A stretch of 64,000 nt of DNA from Paraburkholderia sp041321145 (GCF_041321145.1 NZ_JBGGWA010000012.1:1-64000), one strand, 5' to 3'; positions 8,213 through 17,309 are shown, counted from the first letter of the stretch. Notes: a model not told the origin generated them from the letters alone. Translations and numbers: made by a program.

Positions 8213-9376
8213 TTAGTCGGGCTCGCCGGGCACGAGGCGCAATCGCGTGATCTCAGAAGGCGCGCCAAGGCGCTTCGGCGGCCCCCAATAGCCGGTGCCG
8301 CGGCTCGTGTAGACCCACAGGCCATTCAGGCGCGCAAGACCGGCCGTGAACGGCTGCTGAAAGCGCACAAAGAAATTCCACGGGAAGAACTGGCCGCCGT
8401 GCGTGTGGCCGGACAACTGCAACGTGAAGCCTGCTGCTGCGGCGGCTTCAGCCGAGCGTGGCTGGTGGGCGAGCAGCACTTTGATCAGCACGTCACCAGG
8501 CGCGCCGGCGAGCGCCGCAACGGGATCGCTGCGATGTAACGGATCATGGTGACCCGCCGAGTAATCGGTTACGCCGGCAATCACGGCGCGCGCGCCGTCG
8601 TGGTCGACGATCACGTGCTCGTTAAGCAGCACGGTCAGTCCCAGACGCCGGAATTCGTCAATCCAGGCGTTCGCGCCGGCGTAGTACTCGTGGTTGCCAG
8701 TCACGAGGAACGCGCCATGACGCGCGCTGAGCCGTGACAGCGGCTGCGTGTGCCTGGTCAACTGGGGCACGCTGCCGTCCACTACGTCGCCAGTGACGGC
8801 AATCAGATCCGGCTTCAGACGATTCACCGCGTCGACGATCGCATCCACGTAACGGCCTTTGATGGTTGGGCCCACGTGGATATCGCTGATCTGAACGATC
8901 GTAAAACCGTCGAGTGCGGCCGGCAAATCGTCGATCGGCACCTCGATCGTGACCACCTTGGCGCGGCGTCGTGCGTTGAACAGGCCGACGAGCGTGGAGA
9001 GCAGCGCGAGCAACGGCACCGCCGCCGCGGAGCCGGTACGCCAGTGCGCGATGGCGATGGTGTTCGGCCAGATTGCATCGACGGTCAGCAGCGAAGCGAG
9101 AACCAGGTCGCGCACGAATGTCAGGACCAGCAACGACGAGAAGAAGCCCATCGCCAGCAGGCCGACCCACGCGAGCCGGTCGGCGAGCGGTTGCTGCTTG
9201 ATGGTGCGCGCCAGCATGCCGAGCGGAATCAGAAGGATCGACGACACCAGCCATAACGCGCACAGCCATCGGCCAGCCGTATCGACCGGCATATCGGGAA
9301 TCAGGCGGAAGCCGACGTAGATATGCAGCAGGATGCCAATCAGGATGATGCGAACAAGAAACGATGAGCGGCGCAT
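8213..9376 (-). CDS. Membrane-anchored metallophosphoesterase
   Basis: The 387-residue protein has an N-terminal region with about four transmembrane segments (residues 1-140) and a C-terminal calcineurin-like phosphoesterase domain. All signature blocks are present in order: SDIHVG, GDVVDG, GNHEYY and GHTHGG, which bind the two metal ions. It resembles the YkuE/YaeI group, some of which hydrolyse lipid-linked phosphates such as UDP-diacylglucosamine; the substrate here is unknown. I chose the ATG at 9376, right before the first membrane segment (MRRSSFLVRIILIG). The frame extends to 9613 but the added residues are charged and look non-coding. Confidence 0.85.
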   Translation of the reverse strand: MRRSSFLVRIILIGILLHIYVGFRLIPDMPVDTAGRWLCALWLVSSILLIPLGMLARTIKQQPLADRLAWVGLLAMGFFSSLLVLTFVRDLVLASLLTVDAIWPNTIAIAHWRTGSAAAVPLLALLSTLVGLFNARRRAKVVTIEVPIDDLPAALDGFTIVQISDIHVGPTIKGRYVDAIVDAVNRLKPDLIAVTGDVVDGSVPQLTRHTQPLSRLSARHGAFLVTGNHEYYAGANAWIDEFRRLGLTVLLNEHVIVDHDGARAVIAGVTDYSAGHHDPLHRSDPVAALAGAPGDVLIKVLLAHQPRSAEAAAAAGFTLQLSGHTHGGQFFPWNFFVRFQQPFTAGLARLNGLWVYTSRGTGYWGPPKRLGAPSEITRLRLVPGEPD

Positions 9377-9743
9377 AGAGAGGATAGGGGCGGGAAGGGG
9401 CCGACTCGAGCGGAGGAACGGCGGCAGCTCGTCAGCCGCAACTGTGAACTGGTAGGCGAGCCGAATCATTCTACCGACATGTGCAACCGCGTGCCGACGG
9501 CGCCAAATTCGCTTCGGAGGAAGGCGAACCAGTTCATGCCGGCGACTGCACACCGGTGCGGCATTGCAGCAATCTCCCTTACTGCACGAAGCCCGGGAAA
9601 ACATTCGCGGCAACCTAATTAAATGGGCTTTGAATTGCGTTTCGCGTGGACTATTCTCAAAGAGAACCGGCTTATATCAGGGCCGTCGCGGCCCAAAGGC
9701 GGTTCGTTTTGTGGTCGGCAGAAGGCGAGGCAGGAGACGTATC
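9377..9743. other. Intergenic region between divergent genes
   Basis: This 367-bp stretch must hold the promoters of the metallophosphoesterase (minus) and the His-rich membrane protein (plus). I see no gene, repeat or terminator in it. The plus-strand ribosome site AGGAG (9732-9736) marks its right end. Confidence 0.5.
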
Positions 9744-10073
9744 ATGAAACTGCTCAGATCAGGCAATCACGCACCCCACGTCCATCACGTGCATCACGTT
9801 GGACACGAAGGCAGTCACGTCATGCTGCCGTTGGTGGGCATATCGTTGATGGCGATCGCTTTGTACTTCGGCGTGCGTGACATCGACTTCTCCGAACTAG
9901 GCAAAAGCGCGTTGTTCGATGTGGTGATGGTGTGCGTCGCGCTGGGCATCGCGGGGCTGTTTGGCGTCGTCGGCGCGTGGTTGCGTTCCAATGGCGACGA
10001 CGCCGAAGAAGGCTTCTGCTTTGTCGGAGCGTTGATCGGCGCAGTGGTGTTCTACGTGGCGCTCTTCAGATAA
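9744..10073 (+). CDS. Small membrane protein with His-rich N-terminus
   Basis: This 109-residue protein starts with a histidine-rich stretch (eight His between residues 9 and 25) and continues with three hydrophobic segments (about 28-45, 58-80 and 90-108). The short His-rich tail could bind divalent metals or simply be a charged cytoplasmic extension; no family is recognised. AGGAG lies eight bases before the ATG at 9744, so this start is preferred over the open frame upstream. It stands alone, convergent with the nitroreductase gene 22 bp away. Confidence 0.7.
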   Translation: MKLLRSGNHAPHVHHVHHVGHEGSHVMLPLVGISLMAIALYFGVRDIDFSELGKSALFDVVMVCVALGIAGLFGVVGAWLRSNGDDAEEGFCFVGALIGAVVFYVALFR

Positions 10074-10095
10074 ATGCACCGGCGGCCCAGACCCG

Positions 10096-10680
10096 TCAGA
10101 CGATCCGCGCGGCTTCGTCGAAGGAGAAGCGCGGGCTGCGCGGGAACAGTTTCGATGCGTCGCCGTAGCCCAGATTGACCAGGAAGTTCGACTTTACGGT
10201 CGTGCCGGCGAAGAAGGCTTCGTCGACCTTGGCGGCGTCGAAGCCCGACATCGCACCCGTGTCCAGACCGAGCGCGCGGGCTGCGAGAATCAGATAGCCG
10301 CCTTGCAGCGTCGAATTGCGAAAGGCCGTATCCGCGATCGCCTTATCGTTGCCGGCGAACCAGCTGCGCGCGTCGGCATGCGGAAACAGTTTCGGCAGAT
10401 GCTCGTAAAACGCCATATCCATCCCGACGATCACCGTGACCGGCGCCGCCATTGTTTTCTCGAGATTGCCCTGCGACAAGGCCGGACGCAGCTTGTCTTT
10501 ACCTTCAGGCGTTTTCACGTAGACGAAGCGGCCAGGGCTCGAATTGGCCGAAGTCGGGCCGAGCAGCACAAGTTCGGTGAGCTGCTTGAGCGCGGTGTCG
10601 TCGACCGCTTTGGGCAGCCAGCCGTTATGCGTGCGCGCTTCGCGAAAGAGCTGATCTAGAGCCTGATCGGAAAGAATCAT
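10096..10680 (-). CDS. Nitroreductase family protein, malonic semialdehyde reductase (RutE/HadB) type
   Basis: The 194-residue protein matches the RutE/HadB branch of FMN-dependent nitroreductases. It opens with LSDQALDQLFREARTHNGW and has GPTSANSSPGRF for FMN binding and a GLDTGAMSGFD block. RutE reduces malonic semialdehyde to 3-hydroxypropionate during pyrimidine ring breakdown. No other rut gene is near, so its role here could be general detoxification of small aldehydes or quinones. It is transcribed alone, divergent from alkB. Confidence 0.85.
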   Translation of the reverse strand: MILSDQALDQLFREARTHNGWLPKAVDDTALKQLTELVLLGPTSANSSPGRFVYVKTPEGKDKLRPALSQGNLEKTMAAPVTVIVGMDMAFYEHLPKLFPHADARSWFAGNDKAIADTAFRNSTLQGGYLILAARALGLDTGAMSGFDAAKVDEAFFAGTTVKSNFLVNLGYGDASKLFPRSPRFSFDEAARIV

Positions 10681-10824
10681 GGTGGTGGTCCGTTGAAGTA
10701 GCAGAGAGAGAAGACAAGATGACAGCGCAAGCCGCAGGCGTGAGCAGCGCTGTTGTTGCCGCCATAATAGCCAAGGTTTTCACTCGAGCACGCGTCGCGT
10801 GCGCAATCGCATCCAGGCAATCTC

Positions 10825-11433
10825 ATGGCGGACCTTTTCGACGACCTTCCGGCGCCCGACGTGGACTGGTATCCCGACTGGCTGGCGCCCGCCGTCGCGG
10901 CGCACGCTTTAACGCAACTCATCGGCGAAGTCGAATGGCGTCAGGACATGATGGGCACGCCTGCCGGCCGTGTGCCGCTGCCGCGGCTGACTGCCTGGCA
11001 GGGCGAGCCGGACGCTGTCTATGTCTACTCCGGTATTCGTAACGTGCCGCAGCCGTGGACCGCCACCGTCGCCGGATTGAGGGTCGCCGCCGAGGCGGCC
11101 TGCAACACGCGTTTTAACAGCGTGCTGATCAACCGCTATCGCAGCGGCACCGACAGCATGGGGTGGCACGCCGACCGCGAGCCCGAACTCGGCGCACAGC
11201 CGGTGATAGCGTCGATCAGCCTAGGTGTGGCGCGCACTTTCGATTTGCGGCACAACAAGACCGGCGTCGTGCAGTCGTTTTCGCTGAAGGGCGGCAGCCT
11301 GCTTGTGATGAAAGGCGACACACAGGCCGACTGGCGGCACCGCGTGCCGAAAGAGCCGCGTGTGGCCGGCGAGCGAATCAATCTGACGTTCCGTTGGGTG
11401 ACGCCGCGCGCGGCGCTCCGGAGTGCGCTCTAG
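10825..11433 (+). CDS. alkB: AlkB-type alpha-ketoglutarate-dependent dioxygenase
   Basis: This 202-residue protein is a DNA/RNA repair dioxygenase of the AlkB family, which removes methyl lesions oxidatively with Fe(II) and 2-oxoglutarate. The metal ligands are visible as H115-x-D117 (GWHADRE) and H172 (DWRHRVPK). R184 and R190 in RVAGERINLTFR bind 2-oxoglutarate. The NRYRSGTDSMGWHAD block is characteristic of the AlkB2/AlkB3-like subgroup. It is close to the usual 200-220 residues, and no ada gene is adjacent. Confidence 0.9.
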   Translation: MADLFDDLPAPDVDWYPDWLAPAVAAHALTQLIGEVEWRQDMMGTPAGRVPLPRLTAWQGEPDAVYVYSGIRNVPQPWTATVAGLRVAAEAACNTRFNSVLINRYRSGTDSMGWHADREPELGAQPVIASISLGVARTFDLRHNKTGVVQSFSLKGGSLLVMKGDTQADWRHRVPKEPRVAGERINLTFRWVTPRAALRSAL

Positions 11434-11650
11434 CCGTTGGCCGTTAGCCGCTTGGGCGCGTGGGCGCTTGGCCCATCAGCCTATCATCCCGAAAGCCCGC
11501 TATACCGAAATTGATATCGCCGACGCGAATCATATGATTGGACGGGTAACGCCCTGGACACTACGCTACATCACGATCCACGCACCGAGAGGGCCGCAAC
11601 GCTGGGCGGGTTCGATGGATCGCCTACACAACAACGATCAGGAGACAGTC

Positions 11651-12637
11651 ATGGCGAATACACGACGCGCCGCATGTCGTGCGTTAGGTGCGCTCGCATT
11701 TTGCGCGGGCATCGGTGCGCTGACGCTGGCAACGCCGGGCGCTTATGCGCAAGACAAACAGATCACGCTCGGTTTCGCGCAGGTCGGCGCGGAAAGCGCA
11801 TGGCGAACTGCCAATACCGAGTCGGTGAAGTCCGCGGCGGCGGACGCGAAGATCAAACTCAAATTCTCCGACGCCCAGCAAAAGCAGGAAAACCAGATCA
11901 AGGCGATCCGCTCCTACATTGCGCAGAAAGTCGACGTGATCGCGTTTTCGCCGGTGGTCGAATCCGGCTGGGAGCCAGTGCTACGTGAGGCCAAAGCCGC
12001 GAAGATTCCGGTGATTCTGACCGACCGCAACATCGACGTGAAGGACACCTCTTTGTACGTCACGATGATCGGCTCGGACTTCATGGAAGAGGGACGGCGC
12101 GGTGGGCATTGGCTCGCAGATCACTATAAAAATGACCCAGGTCCCGTCAACATCGCCGAACTGCAGGGAACGGTCGGCTCGGCGCCCGCCAACGACCGGC
12201 ATTCAGGCCTGATCGAAGTGATCAAGAGCGATCCCAAATTCAAGATAATCGCGTCGCAAAGCGGCGACTTCACGCTTGCCGGCGGCAAGCAGGTGATGGA
12301 AGCGTTTATAAAAACTTATGGAAATAAAATAAATGTAGTTTATGCGCATAACGACGATATGGCGCTCGGCGCCATCCAGGCAATGGAAGAGGCCGGCATG
12401 CATCCGGGCAAGGACATCACCGTCGTCTCGTTCGATGCGACCAAGGGCGGCTTCCAGGCGATGGCCGCGGGCAAGATGAACGTCGATGTGGAATGCAGCC
12501 CGCTGCTGGGGCCGCAACTGATGTCGGCGGTCAAGGACGTGGTGGCAGGCAAGCCGCTGCCCAAGCGCATCCTGACGGAAGAGACCGTGTTCCCGATGAG
12601 CGTCGCGGCGCAGACTCTGCCGACACGCAAGTACTGA
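11651..12637 (+). CDS. ytfQ: Sugar ABC transporter substrate-binding protein (galactofuranose type)
   Basis: The 328-residue periplasmic binding protein has a signal peptide ending AYA-Q (about residue 33) and a type I periplasmic binding fold. The sequence QITLGFAQVGAESAWRTANT is diagnostic for YtfQ, the galactofuranose/galactopyranose receptor of E. coli. CAGGAGACAGTC precedes the ATG at 11651. It heads the ytfQ-ytfR-ytfT-yjfF set and is separated from ytfR by a hairpin that may keep its expression above that of the membrane subunits. The exact sugar in this organism is inferred from homology. Confidence 0.88.
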   Translation: MANTRRAACRALGALAFCAGIGALTLATPGAYAQDKQITLGFAQVGAESAWRTANTESVKSAAADAKIKLKFSDAQQKQENQIKAIRSYIAQKVDVIAFSPVVESGWEPVLREAKAAKIPVILTDRNIDVKDTSLYVTMIGSDFMEEGRRGGHWLADHYKNDPGPVNIAELQGTVGSAPANDRHSGLIEVIKSDPKFKIIASQSGDFTLAGGKQVMEAFIKTYGNKINVVYAHNDDMALGAIQAMEEAGMHPGKDITVVSFDATKGGFQAMAAGKMNVDVECSPLLGPQLMSAVKDVVAGKPLPKRILTEETVFPMSVAAQTLPTRKY

Positions 12638-12733
12638 TGCGAAGTACGCGAGATAATTAATTAGCGATCCCTACGATAGGCGCAGCACGCAAGCGAAGTA
12701 CGGACAGATCGCAGGATTTCTCCAGTGGTGCTT

Positions 12734-12770
12734 GACCGCCCGGCTGCTTCGGCCGCGGGCGGTCTCTTTT
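12734..12770 (+). terminator. Hairpin between ytfQ and ytfR (partial terminator)
   Basis: GACCGCCCG (12734-12742) pairs perfectly with CGGGCGGTC (12756-12764), followed by TCTTTT. It sits in the 189-bp gap after the binding protein gene, where such hairpins often attenuate transcription so that the receptor is made in excess. The T tract is short, so termination is probably incomplete. Confidence 0.62.
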
Positions 12771-12826
12771 CAGTTGAGCCGGGCTGAACCCGCCCGAGCC
12801 AACGCACAGCCGATCGAGCGAGGTCT

Positions 12827-14446
12827 ATGACGCATCCCGCTTCCGAACCGAATCCGCCGGCCATCGGCACCCGTAGCGCCATCTCAGCCAACGCTCGCGC
12901 AGTCGTCGCCTCGAACGCACTCGCGCCCATTCTGGCCACCGCGGGCGTCAGCAAAACGTTTCCGGGCGTGCAAGCGCTACAACGGGTCGACTTCCGCCTG
13001 TTCCCCGGCGAGATCCACACGCTGATGGGGCAGAATGGCGCCGGCAAATCCACCTTGATCAACGTGCTGACCGGCGTGGTCGCGCCTGACACCGGCACGA
13101 TCCGCCTCGGTGGCGAGATCGTGGCGTTCGCTTCGCCACAGGAGGCCGAGGCGGCCGGCGTACGCACGCTGTATCAGGAAGTAAACCTATGCCCGAATCT
13201 CTCGGTGGCGGAGAACATCTTTGCGGGCAGGCAGCCGAAACGCTTTGGCGCGATCGACTGGCCCGATATCAAGCGGCGTGCGCAGGCCGCGCTTGCGCGT
13301 CTCGACGTGACACTCGACGTCACCCGATCGCTTGATGCCTATCCGATCGCCGTTCAGCAGATGGTGGCGATTGCCAGAGCGCTGTCCGTCGATGCGCGCG
13401 TGTTGATCCTCGATGAGCCAACCTCGAGCCTCGACGACAGCGAAGTCGCCCAGCTTTTCAAAATACTTCGGCATCTTAAGAAGTCTGGAATGGCAATTCT
13501 GTTCGTCACGCATTTTATCGAGCAGACCTATGCCATCTCCGATCGCATCACGGTAATGCGCAATGGCGAGCGTGAAGGCGAGTATCTCGCACGCGATCTG
13601 CCGGCCGATCAACTGGTCGCGAGGATGGTTGGTCACGAGCGCATGAGCGCGCGGTTGCGCGAAGCGGCACATGACGGGCACGCTGTCCATGAAGCGCCGC
13701 AGAGCAAGCAATCGGTTCAGCCCTTCGTCGAACTGCGCGGCGTCGGACGGCGAGGCACGATGCAGCCGATCGACCTCGACATGCAGCCGGGCCAGATCCT
13801 GGGCCTGGCCGGTCTGCTCGGCTCAGGCCGCACGGAGACCGCGCGGCTGTTGTTCGGGGCGGATCGCGCCGACAGCGGGACCATCCTGATTGAAGGGCGG
13901 CCCGTGCGGCTGCGTTCGCCGCGGGACGCAGTGCGTCACGGCATTGGTTATTGCGCCGAGGACCGCAAAAAGGAAGGCATCGTCGCCGAACTGTCGATCC
14001 GCGAGAACATCCTGCTGGCGTTGCAGGCGAGGCGCGGCTGGTGGCGCAAGATCAGCCGGCATCGCGCGCATGAACTCGCGGACATGTGGATAGACCGCCT
14101 CGGTATCAAGGCGACGGATGCCGAACAGCCGATCGGGCTGCTCTCCGGCGGCAACCAGCAGAAAGCGCTGCTGGCGCGCTGGCTTGCCACGGACCCCAAG
14201 CTGCTGATTCTCGATGAACCCACCCGCGGCATCGACGTGGCTGCCAAGTTCGACATCATGGACCGCTTGCTGGCGCTGTGCGCGAACGGTCTGAGCATCT
14301 TGTTCATTTCGTCCGAGATTAGCGAGGTGCTGCGCGTGAGCCATCGCGTGGCGGTGCTGCGCGACCGCCGCAAGATCGCTGAAGTGGCCGGCAACGCTTC
14401 GAATGAAGACAACATCTATCGACTCATTGCGGGGAGCGGCGAATGA
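12827..14446 (+). CDS. ytfR: Sugar ABC transporter ATP-binding protein (two ABC domains)
   Basis: The 539-residue protein has two ABC domains in tandem, as in YtfR, RbsA and MglA. The first has Walker A GQNGAGKST (residues 68-76) and an LDEPTSSLDD Walker B region. The second has a degenerate P-loop (GLAGLLGSGRTE) but an intact LSGGNQQKALLARWL signature and LDEPTRGID. About 35 N-terminal residues before the first domain are not conserved. It overlaps ytfT by four bases (ATGA), showing translational coupling with the permeases. Confidence 0.9.
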   Translation: MTHPASEPNPPAIGTRSAISANARAVVASNALAPILATAGVSKTFPGVQALQRVDFRLFPGEIHTLMGQNGAGKSTLINVLTGVVAPDTGTIRLGGEIVAFASPQEAEAAGVRTLYQEVNLCPNLSVAENIFAGRQPKRFGAIDWPDIKRRAQAALARLDVTLDVTRSLDAYPIAVQQMVAIARALSVDARVLILDEPTSSLDDSEVAQLFKILRHLKKSGMAILFVTHFIEQTYAISDRITVMRNGEREGEYLARDLPADQLVARMVGHERMSARLREAAHDGHAVHEAPQSKQSVQPFVELRGVGRRGTMQPIDLDMQPGQILGLAGLLGSGRTETARLLFGADRADSGTILIEGRPVRLRSPRDAVRHGIGYCAEDRKKEGIVAELSIRENILLALQARRGWWRKISRHRAHELADMWIDRLGIKATDAEQPIGLLSGGNQQKALLARWLATDPKLLILDEPTRGIDVAAKFDIMDRLLALCANGLSILFISSEISEVLRVSHRVAVLRDRRKIAEVAGNASNEDNIYRLIAGSGE

Positions 14447-15474
14447 AGCGATCGAACTGGTTCGTGCGCGATGGCGCGGAGCGTCCGTTGCTCTGGCCAT
14501 GTGTCACGCTGATGCTGTTGTGCGGCCTGAACCTGTGGGTGAATCCGCATTTTCTTTCTTTACGGATGCTCGACGGCCACCTGTTCGGCGCGCCGATCGA
14601 CGTATTGAACCGCGCGGCGCCGTTGGCGCTGGTCGCGACCGGCATGACGCTCGCGATCGCGACACGCGGCATCGATATATCGGTCGGCGCGGTGGTGGCG
14701 ATTGCCGGCGCCGCCGCAGCCACGATACTGGCGACGCAACCCGTGCCGAGTGCCGGATTGATCTCACAGGCGCTGATGGCGGCGTTGGTCGTCGGCATGG
14801 CGAGTGGAATGTGGAACGGGTTGCTGGTGTCGTTCGTCGGCATGCAACCGATCATCGCGACGTTGATCCTGATGGTCGCCGGCCGTGGCGTTGCGCAATT
14901 GCTGACGGCGGGGCAGATCATTCCGATCGGCGCACCGGGCTATCTGTTCCTCGGCGGCGGGTATTGGCTGGGCGTGCCGTGCTCGGTGTGGATCGCGAGC
15001 GTTGCGGTGCTGGCCACTGCCTTGCTGGTCGAAGGCACCGCGCTCGGGCTGTTCATCCGCGCGATCGGCGTGAATCCGGTCGCGACGCGCCTCGTCGGCC
15101 TGCGCTCGAAAGCGCTCGTATTCGCGGTGTATGGTTTCTCGGGATTGACCGCAGCGATGGCAGGCATCCTCATCAGTTCGAATGTGCGCAGCGCCGACGG
15201 CAACAACGCCGGCCTGCTGCTCGAACTCGACGCGATTCTGGCTGTGACGCTCGGCGGCACATCGCTGCTCGGCGGCCGTTTCAGTCTCACCGGCACGATG
15301 CTGGGTGCGCTGATCATCCAGACGCTGACCTACACGACCTATTCGATCGGCGTGCCGCCGGAGGCGACGCTCGTCGTCAAGGCGGCCGTGGTGCTCGCGG
15401 TGAGTGTGATCCAGTCGCCGTCGGCCCGGGCGCTCGCCCTGTCGTTCTTCACGCAGCGCGGGGTGGCCCGATGA
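14443..15474 (+). CDS. ytfT: Sugar ABC transporter permease
   Basis: This 343-residue inner membrane protein has eight to ten transmembrane segments and belongs to the RbsC/XylH permease family. It includes the conserved ISVGAVVAIAGA and GGTSLLGGRF segments of YtfT. It forms a heterodimeric channel with the following gene product, energised by YtfR. Its start overlaps the end of ytfR by four bases, and its stop overlaps the start of yjfF by four bases. Confidence 0.9.
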   Translation: MKRSNWFVRDGAERPLLWPCVTLMLLCGLNLWVNPHFLSLRMLDGHLFGAPIDVLNRAAPLALVATGMTLAIATRGIDISVGAVVAIAGAAAATILATQPVPSAGLISQALMAALVVGMASGMWNGLLVSFVGMQPIIATLILMVAGRGVAQLLTAGQIIPIGAPGYLFLGGGYWLGVPCSVWIASVAVLATALLVEGTALGLFIRAIGVNPVATRLVGLRSKALVFAVYGFSGLTAAMAGILISSNVRSADGNNAGLLLELDAILAVTLGGTSLLGGRFSLTGTMLGALIIQTLTYTTYSIGVPPEATLVVKAAVVLAVSVIQSPSARALALSFFTQRGVAR

Positions 15475-16571
15475 GGCGACTTCTCGAAGTCTGGGCCCGT
15501 ATCGTCGATCCGCGCACGCTGCCGATCGTCGTCACCATCCTGCTGTTTTGCGCGCTGTTCGGTTTCGGCTCGGTGATGTACACCGGCTTTTTCTCGTGGC
15601 AGGTGCTGCTCGATCTGCTGGTCGACAACGCGTTCCTGCTGATTGTCGCAATTGGCATGACGTTTGTGATCGTGTCGGGTGGGATCGACCTGTCGGTGGG
15701 GTCGGTGGTGGCGCTGACCACGATCGTCGAAGCGGTGCTGTCCGAGCACATGCATCTGCCGGTCTGGTTGATCGTGCCGATCGTGTTGTTGATGGGCACC
15801 GTGTTCGGCGCCGTGCAGGGCGCGCTGATTCACTTCTTCCGTTTGCAGGCGTTCATCGTCACGCTGGCCGGCATGTTCTTCGCGCGCGGCTTGTGCTTTC
15901 TGATCACGACGCAGTCGATCACGATCACCGATCCAACGTTTCAGAAGATTTCGGCGTTTCGCCTCGACATCGGCGTCGGTTCGGTCACAGCCAACGTGCT
16001 GATCGCTTTCGTCACGCTCGTCGCGGCGATCTATGTAGCGCATTTCACGCGCTTTGGCCGCAACGTGTATGCGGTCGGCGGCAATGCGCGCTCGGCGTTG
16101 CTGATGGGCTTGCCGGTTGCGCGTACGCGCATCGGCGTGTATGCCCTGAGCGGTTTCTGTTCGGCGCTAGGCGGTGCGGTGTTCACGTTTTATGTGCTGT
16201 CGGGCTATGGCCTGCAAGGGCAGGGCATGGAACTCGACGCGATCGCGGCGACAGTGATCGGCGGAACCTTGCTGACGGGCGGCGTCGGCTACGTGATCGG
16301 TTCGCTGTTCGGCGTCGGCATTCTCGGCACCATCCAGACGCTGATTACCTTCGACGGCACGCTGAGTTCGTGGTGGACCCGCATTGTGATCGGCGCGCTG
16401 TTGTGTGCGTTCTGCCTGCTGCAACGGCTGATCGAGCGGCATGCGAAATCGGTGCAGCGGCCGGGTGGCACCGGCGCGGTCGTGACGCCAGGCCGTAAGC
16501 GCGGCTGCGGCAATGCAGCCGCGGCGTCCGATTCACATGCGATCGGACGCGCGCCGGAACAGGCCTTGTAG
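15471..16571 (+). CDS. yjfF: Sugar ABC transporter permease
   Basis: This is the second permease, 366 residues. It has the hallmark VSGGIDLSVGSVVALTTI and a GGTLLTGGVGYVIGSLFGV loop seen in YjfF. Its ATG at 15471 overlaps the ytfT stop (ATGA). The last 30 or so residues (after RLIERHAKSVQ) are not hydrophobic and do not look conserved. A perfect inverted repeat (CGCGGCTGC/GCAGCCGCG, 16500-16523) lies within that tail. The gene ends the four-gene importer operon. Confidence 0.9.
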   Translation: MRRLLEVWARIVDPRTLPIVVTILLFCALFGFGSVMYTGFFSWQVLLDLLVDNAFLLIVAIGMTFVIVSGGIDLSVGSVVALTTIVEAVLSEHMHLPVWLIVPIVLLMGTVFGAVQGALIHFFRLQAFIVTLAGMFFARGLCFLITTQSITITDPTFQKISAFRLDIGVGSVTANVLIAFVTLVAAIYVAHFTRFGRNVYAVGGNARSALLMGLPVARTRIGVYALSGFCSALGGAVFTFYVLSGYGLQGQGMELDAIAATVIGGTLLTGGVGYVIGSLFGVGILGTIQTLITFDGTLSSWWTRIVIGALLCAFCLLQRLIERHAKSVQRPGGTGAVVTPGRKRGCGNAAAASDSHAIGRAPEQAL

Positions 16572-16680
16572 GACAAGCGCCGAGCTCACCGCCTTTGGTT
16601 TCCGGCAACGTCAGCGCGGCCGTAAGGCGGGCGTAAAAGCGCAACAAATACGTCATTCGTCCTATGCCATTTGCCGTGCT

Positions 16681-16698
16681 ACAATGTACTAACATTGT
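16681..16698. promoter_or_regulatory. Palindromic operator of the MazEF-type pair
   Basis: ACAATGT and ACATTGT flank a 4-base spacer (ACTA), a perfect palindrome 49 bp upstream of the antitoxin start. Its left arm overlaps a TACAAT (16680-16685) that could serve as the -10 element. Antitoxins of this type repress their own promoter, so this is the likely autoregulatory site. Confidence 0.5.
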
Positions 16699-16746
16699 GT
16701 TTACTTTCCAGGTTCAACCGCTTAGGATTCCAGTTCAGGTGCAGCC

Positions 16747-16995
16747 ATGAAAACGACTATCCGCAGAATGGGTAACTCCCATGGCGTACTGATTCCGAAA
16801 CCGATCTTGACCCAACTTGGGCTGGAGGATGAAGTGGATATGCAAGTGGAAGGAAACACGCTCGTAATACGGCGTCCGCAGAAAAAGGCGCGTGTGGGAT
16901 GGGCCGATGCAAGCCGTTCGTTGGCGGCGTCCAAAGACGACGCGCTGGTCATGGGTGAATTTCCCAATGCCGATGACGCGGAGCTCGAGTGGTAG
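16747..16995 (+). CDS. MazE-type antitoxin (AbrB/SpoVT fold)
   Basis: The 82-residue protein has the swapped-hairpin AbrB/MazE DNA-binding domain at its N-terminus (IRRMGNSHGVLIPKPILTQLGL, with the classic GNSxGVxIPK pattern). An acidic C-terminal tail (residues 60-82) is of the kind that blocks the toxin. It overlaps the toxin gene downstream by seven bases. A perfect palindrome upstream is a probable operator. Confidence 0.88.
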   Translation: MKTTIRRMGNSHGVLIPKPILTQLGLEDEVDMQVEGNTLVIRRPQKKARVGWADASRSLAASKDDALVMGEFPNADDAELEW

Positions 16996-17309
16996 CGCGC
17001 GGCGAAGTCTGGCTCGTCGCGCTGGACCCCACCGTTGGCAGCGAGATTCAGAAAACGCGTCCTTGCGTTGTTGTTTCGCCGCCCGAATTGCACGATCACC
17101 TGCGCACGGTGATCGTCGCGCCGATGACCACTGCCGGCCGTGCAGCACCTTTTCGCGTTCCGCTCACTTTCTTGCGCAAGAAGGGTTTGATCCTGCTCGA
17201 CCAGATTCGCACGGTAGACAAGACGCGGCTTGTGAAGCGCGCCGGCTCGGTGTCGGATACGGCACTGTCGAATGCGTTGTCTACGCTGCAGGAAATCTTC
17301 GTCGAGTGA
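16989..17309 (+). CDS. MazF/PemK-type mRNA interferase toxin
   Basis: The 106-residue protein has the MazF/PemK core: RGEVWLVALDPTVGSEIQKTRPCVVVS at the start, then a VAPMTT strand and LLDQIRTVDKTRLVKR. These toxins cleave mRNA at short sequences. It begins with GTG at 16989, inside the antitoxin gene (seven-base overlap). The ARGEVWL opening gives the exact family start. Length is normal, so the toxin should be intact. Confidence 0.9.
   Translation: MVARGEVWLVALDPTVGSEIQKTRPCVVVSPPELHDHLRTVIVAPMTTAGRAAPFRVPLTFLRKKGLILLDQIRTVDKTRLVKRAGSVSDTALSNALSTLQEIFVE

Noticed and set aside
9377..9613. N-terminal extension of the metallophosphoesterase
   Set aside because: The added 79 residues are Arg/Pro/His-rich with no conservation pattern, and a natural start precedes the first membrane helix.
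12661..13167. Minus-strand 168-codon frame over the ytfQ-ytfR gap
   Set aside because: Most of it is antisense to ytfR and its sequence has no domain or start signal.
16500..16523. Inverted repeat at the end of yjfF as a terminator
   Set aside because: It lies inside the coding region, has no T run, and the gene continues 48 bases further; its role is unclear.
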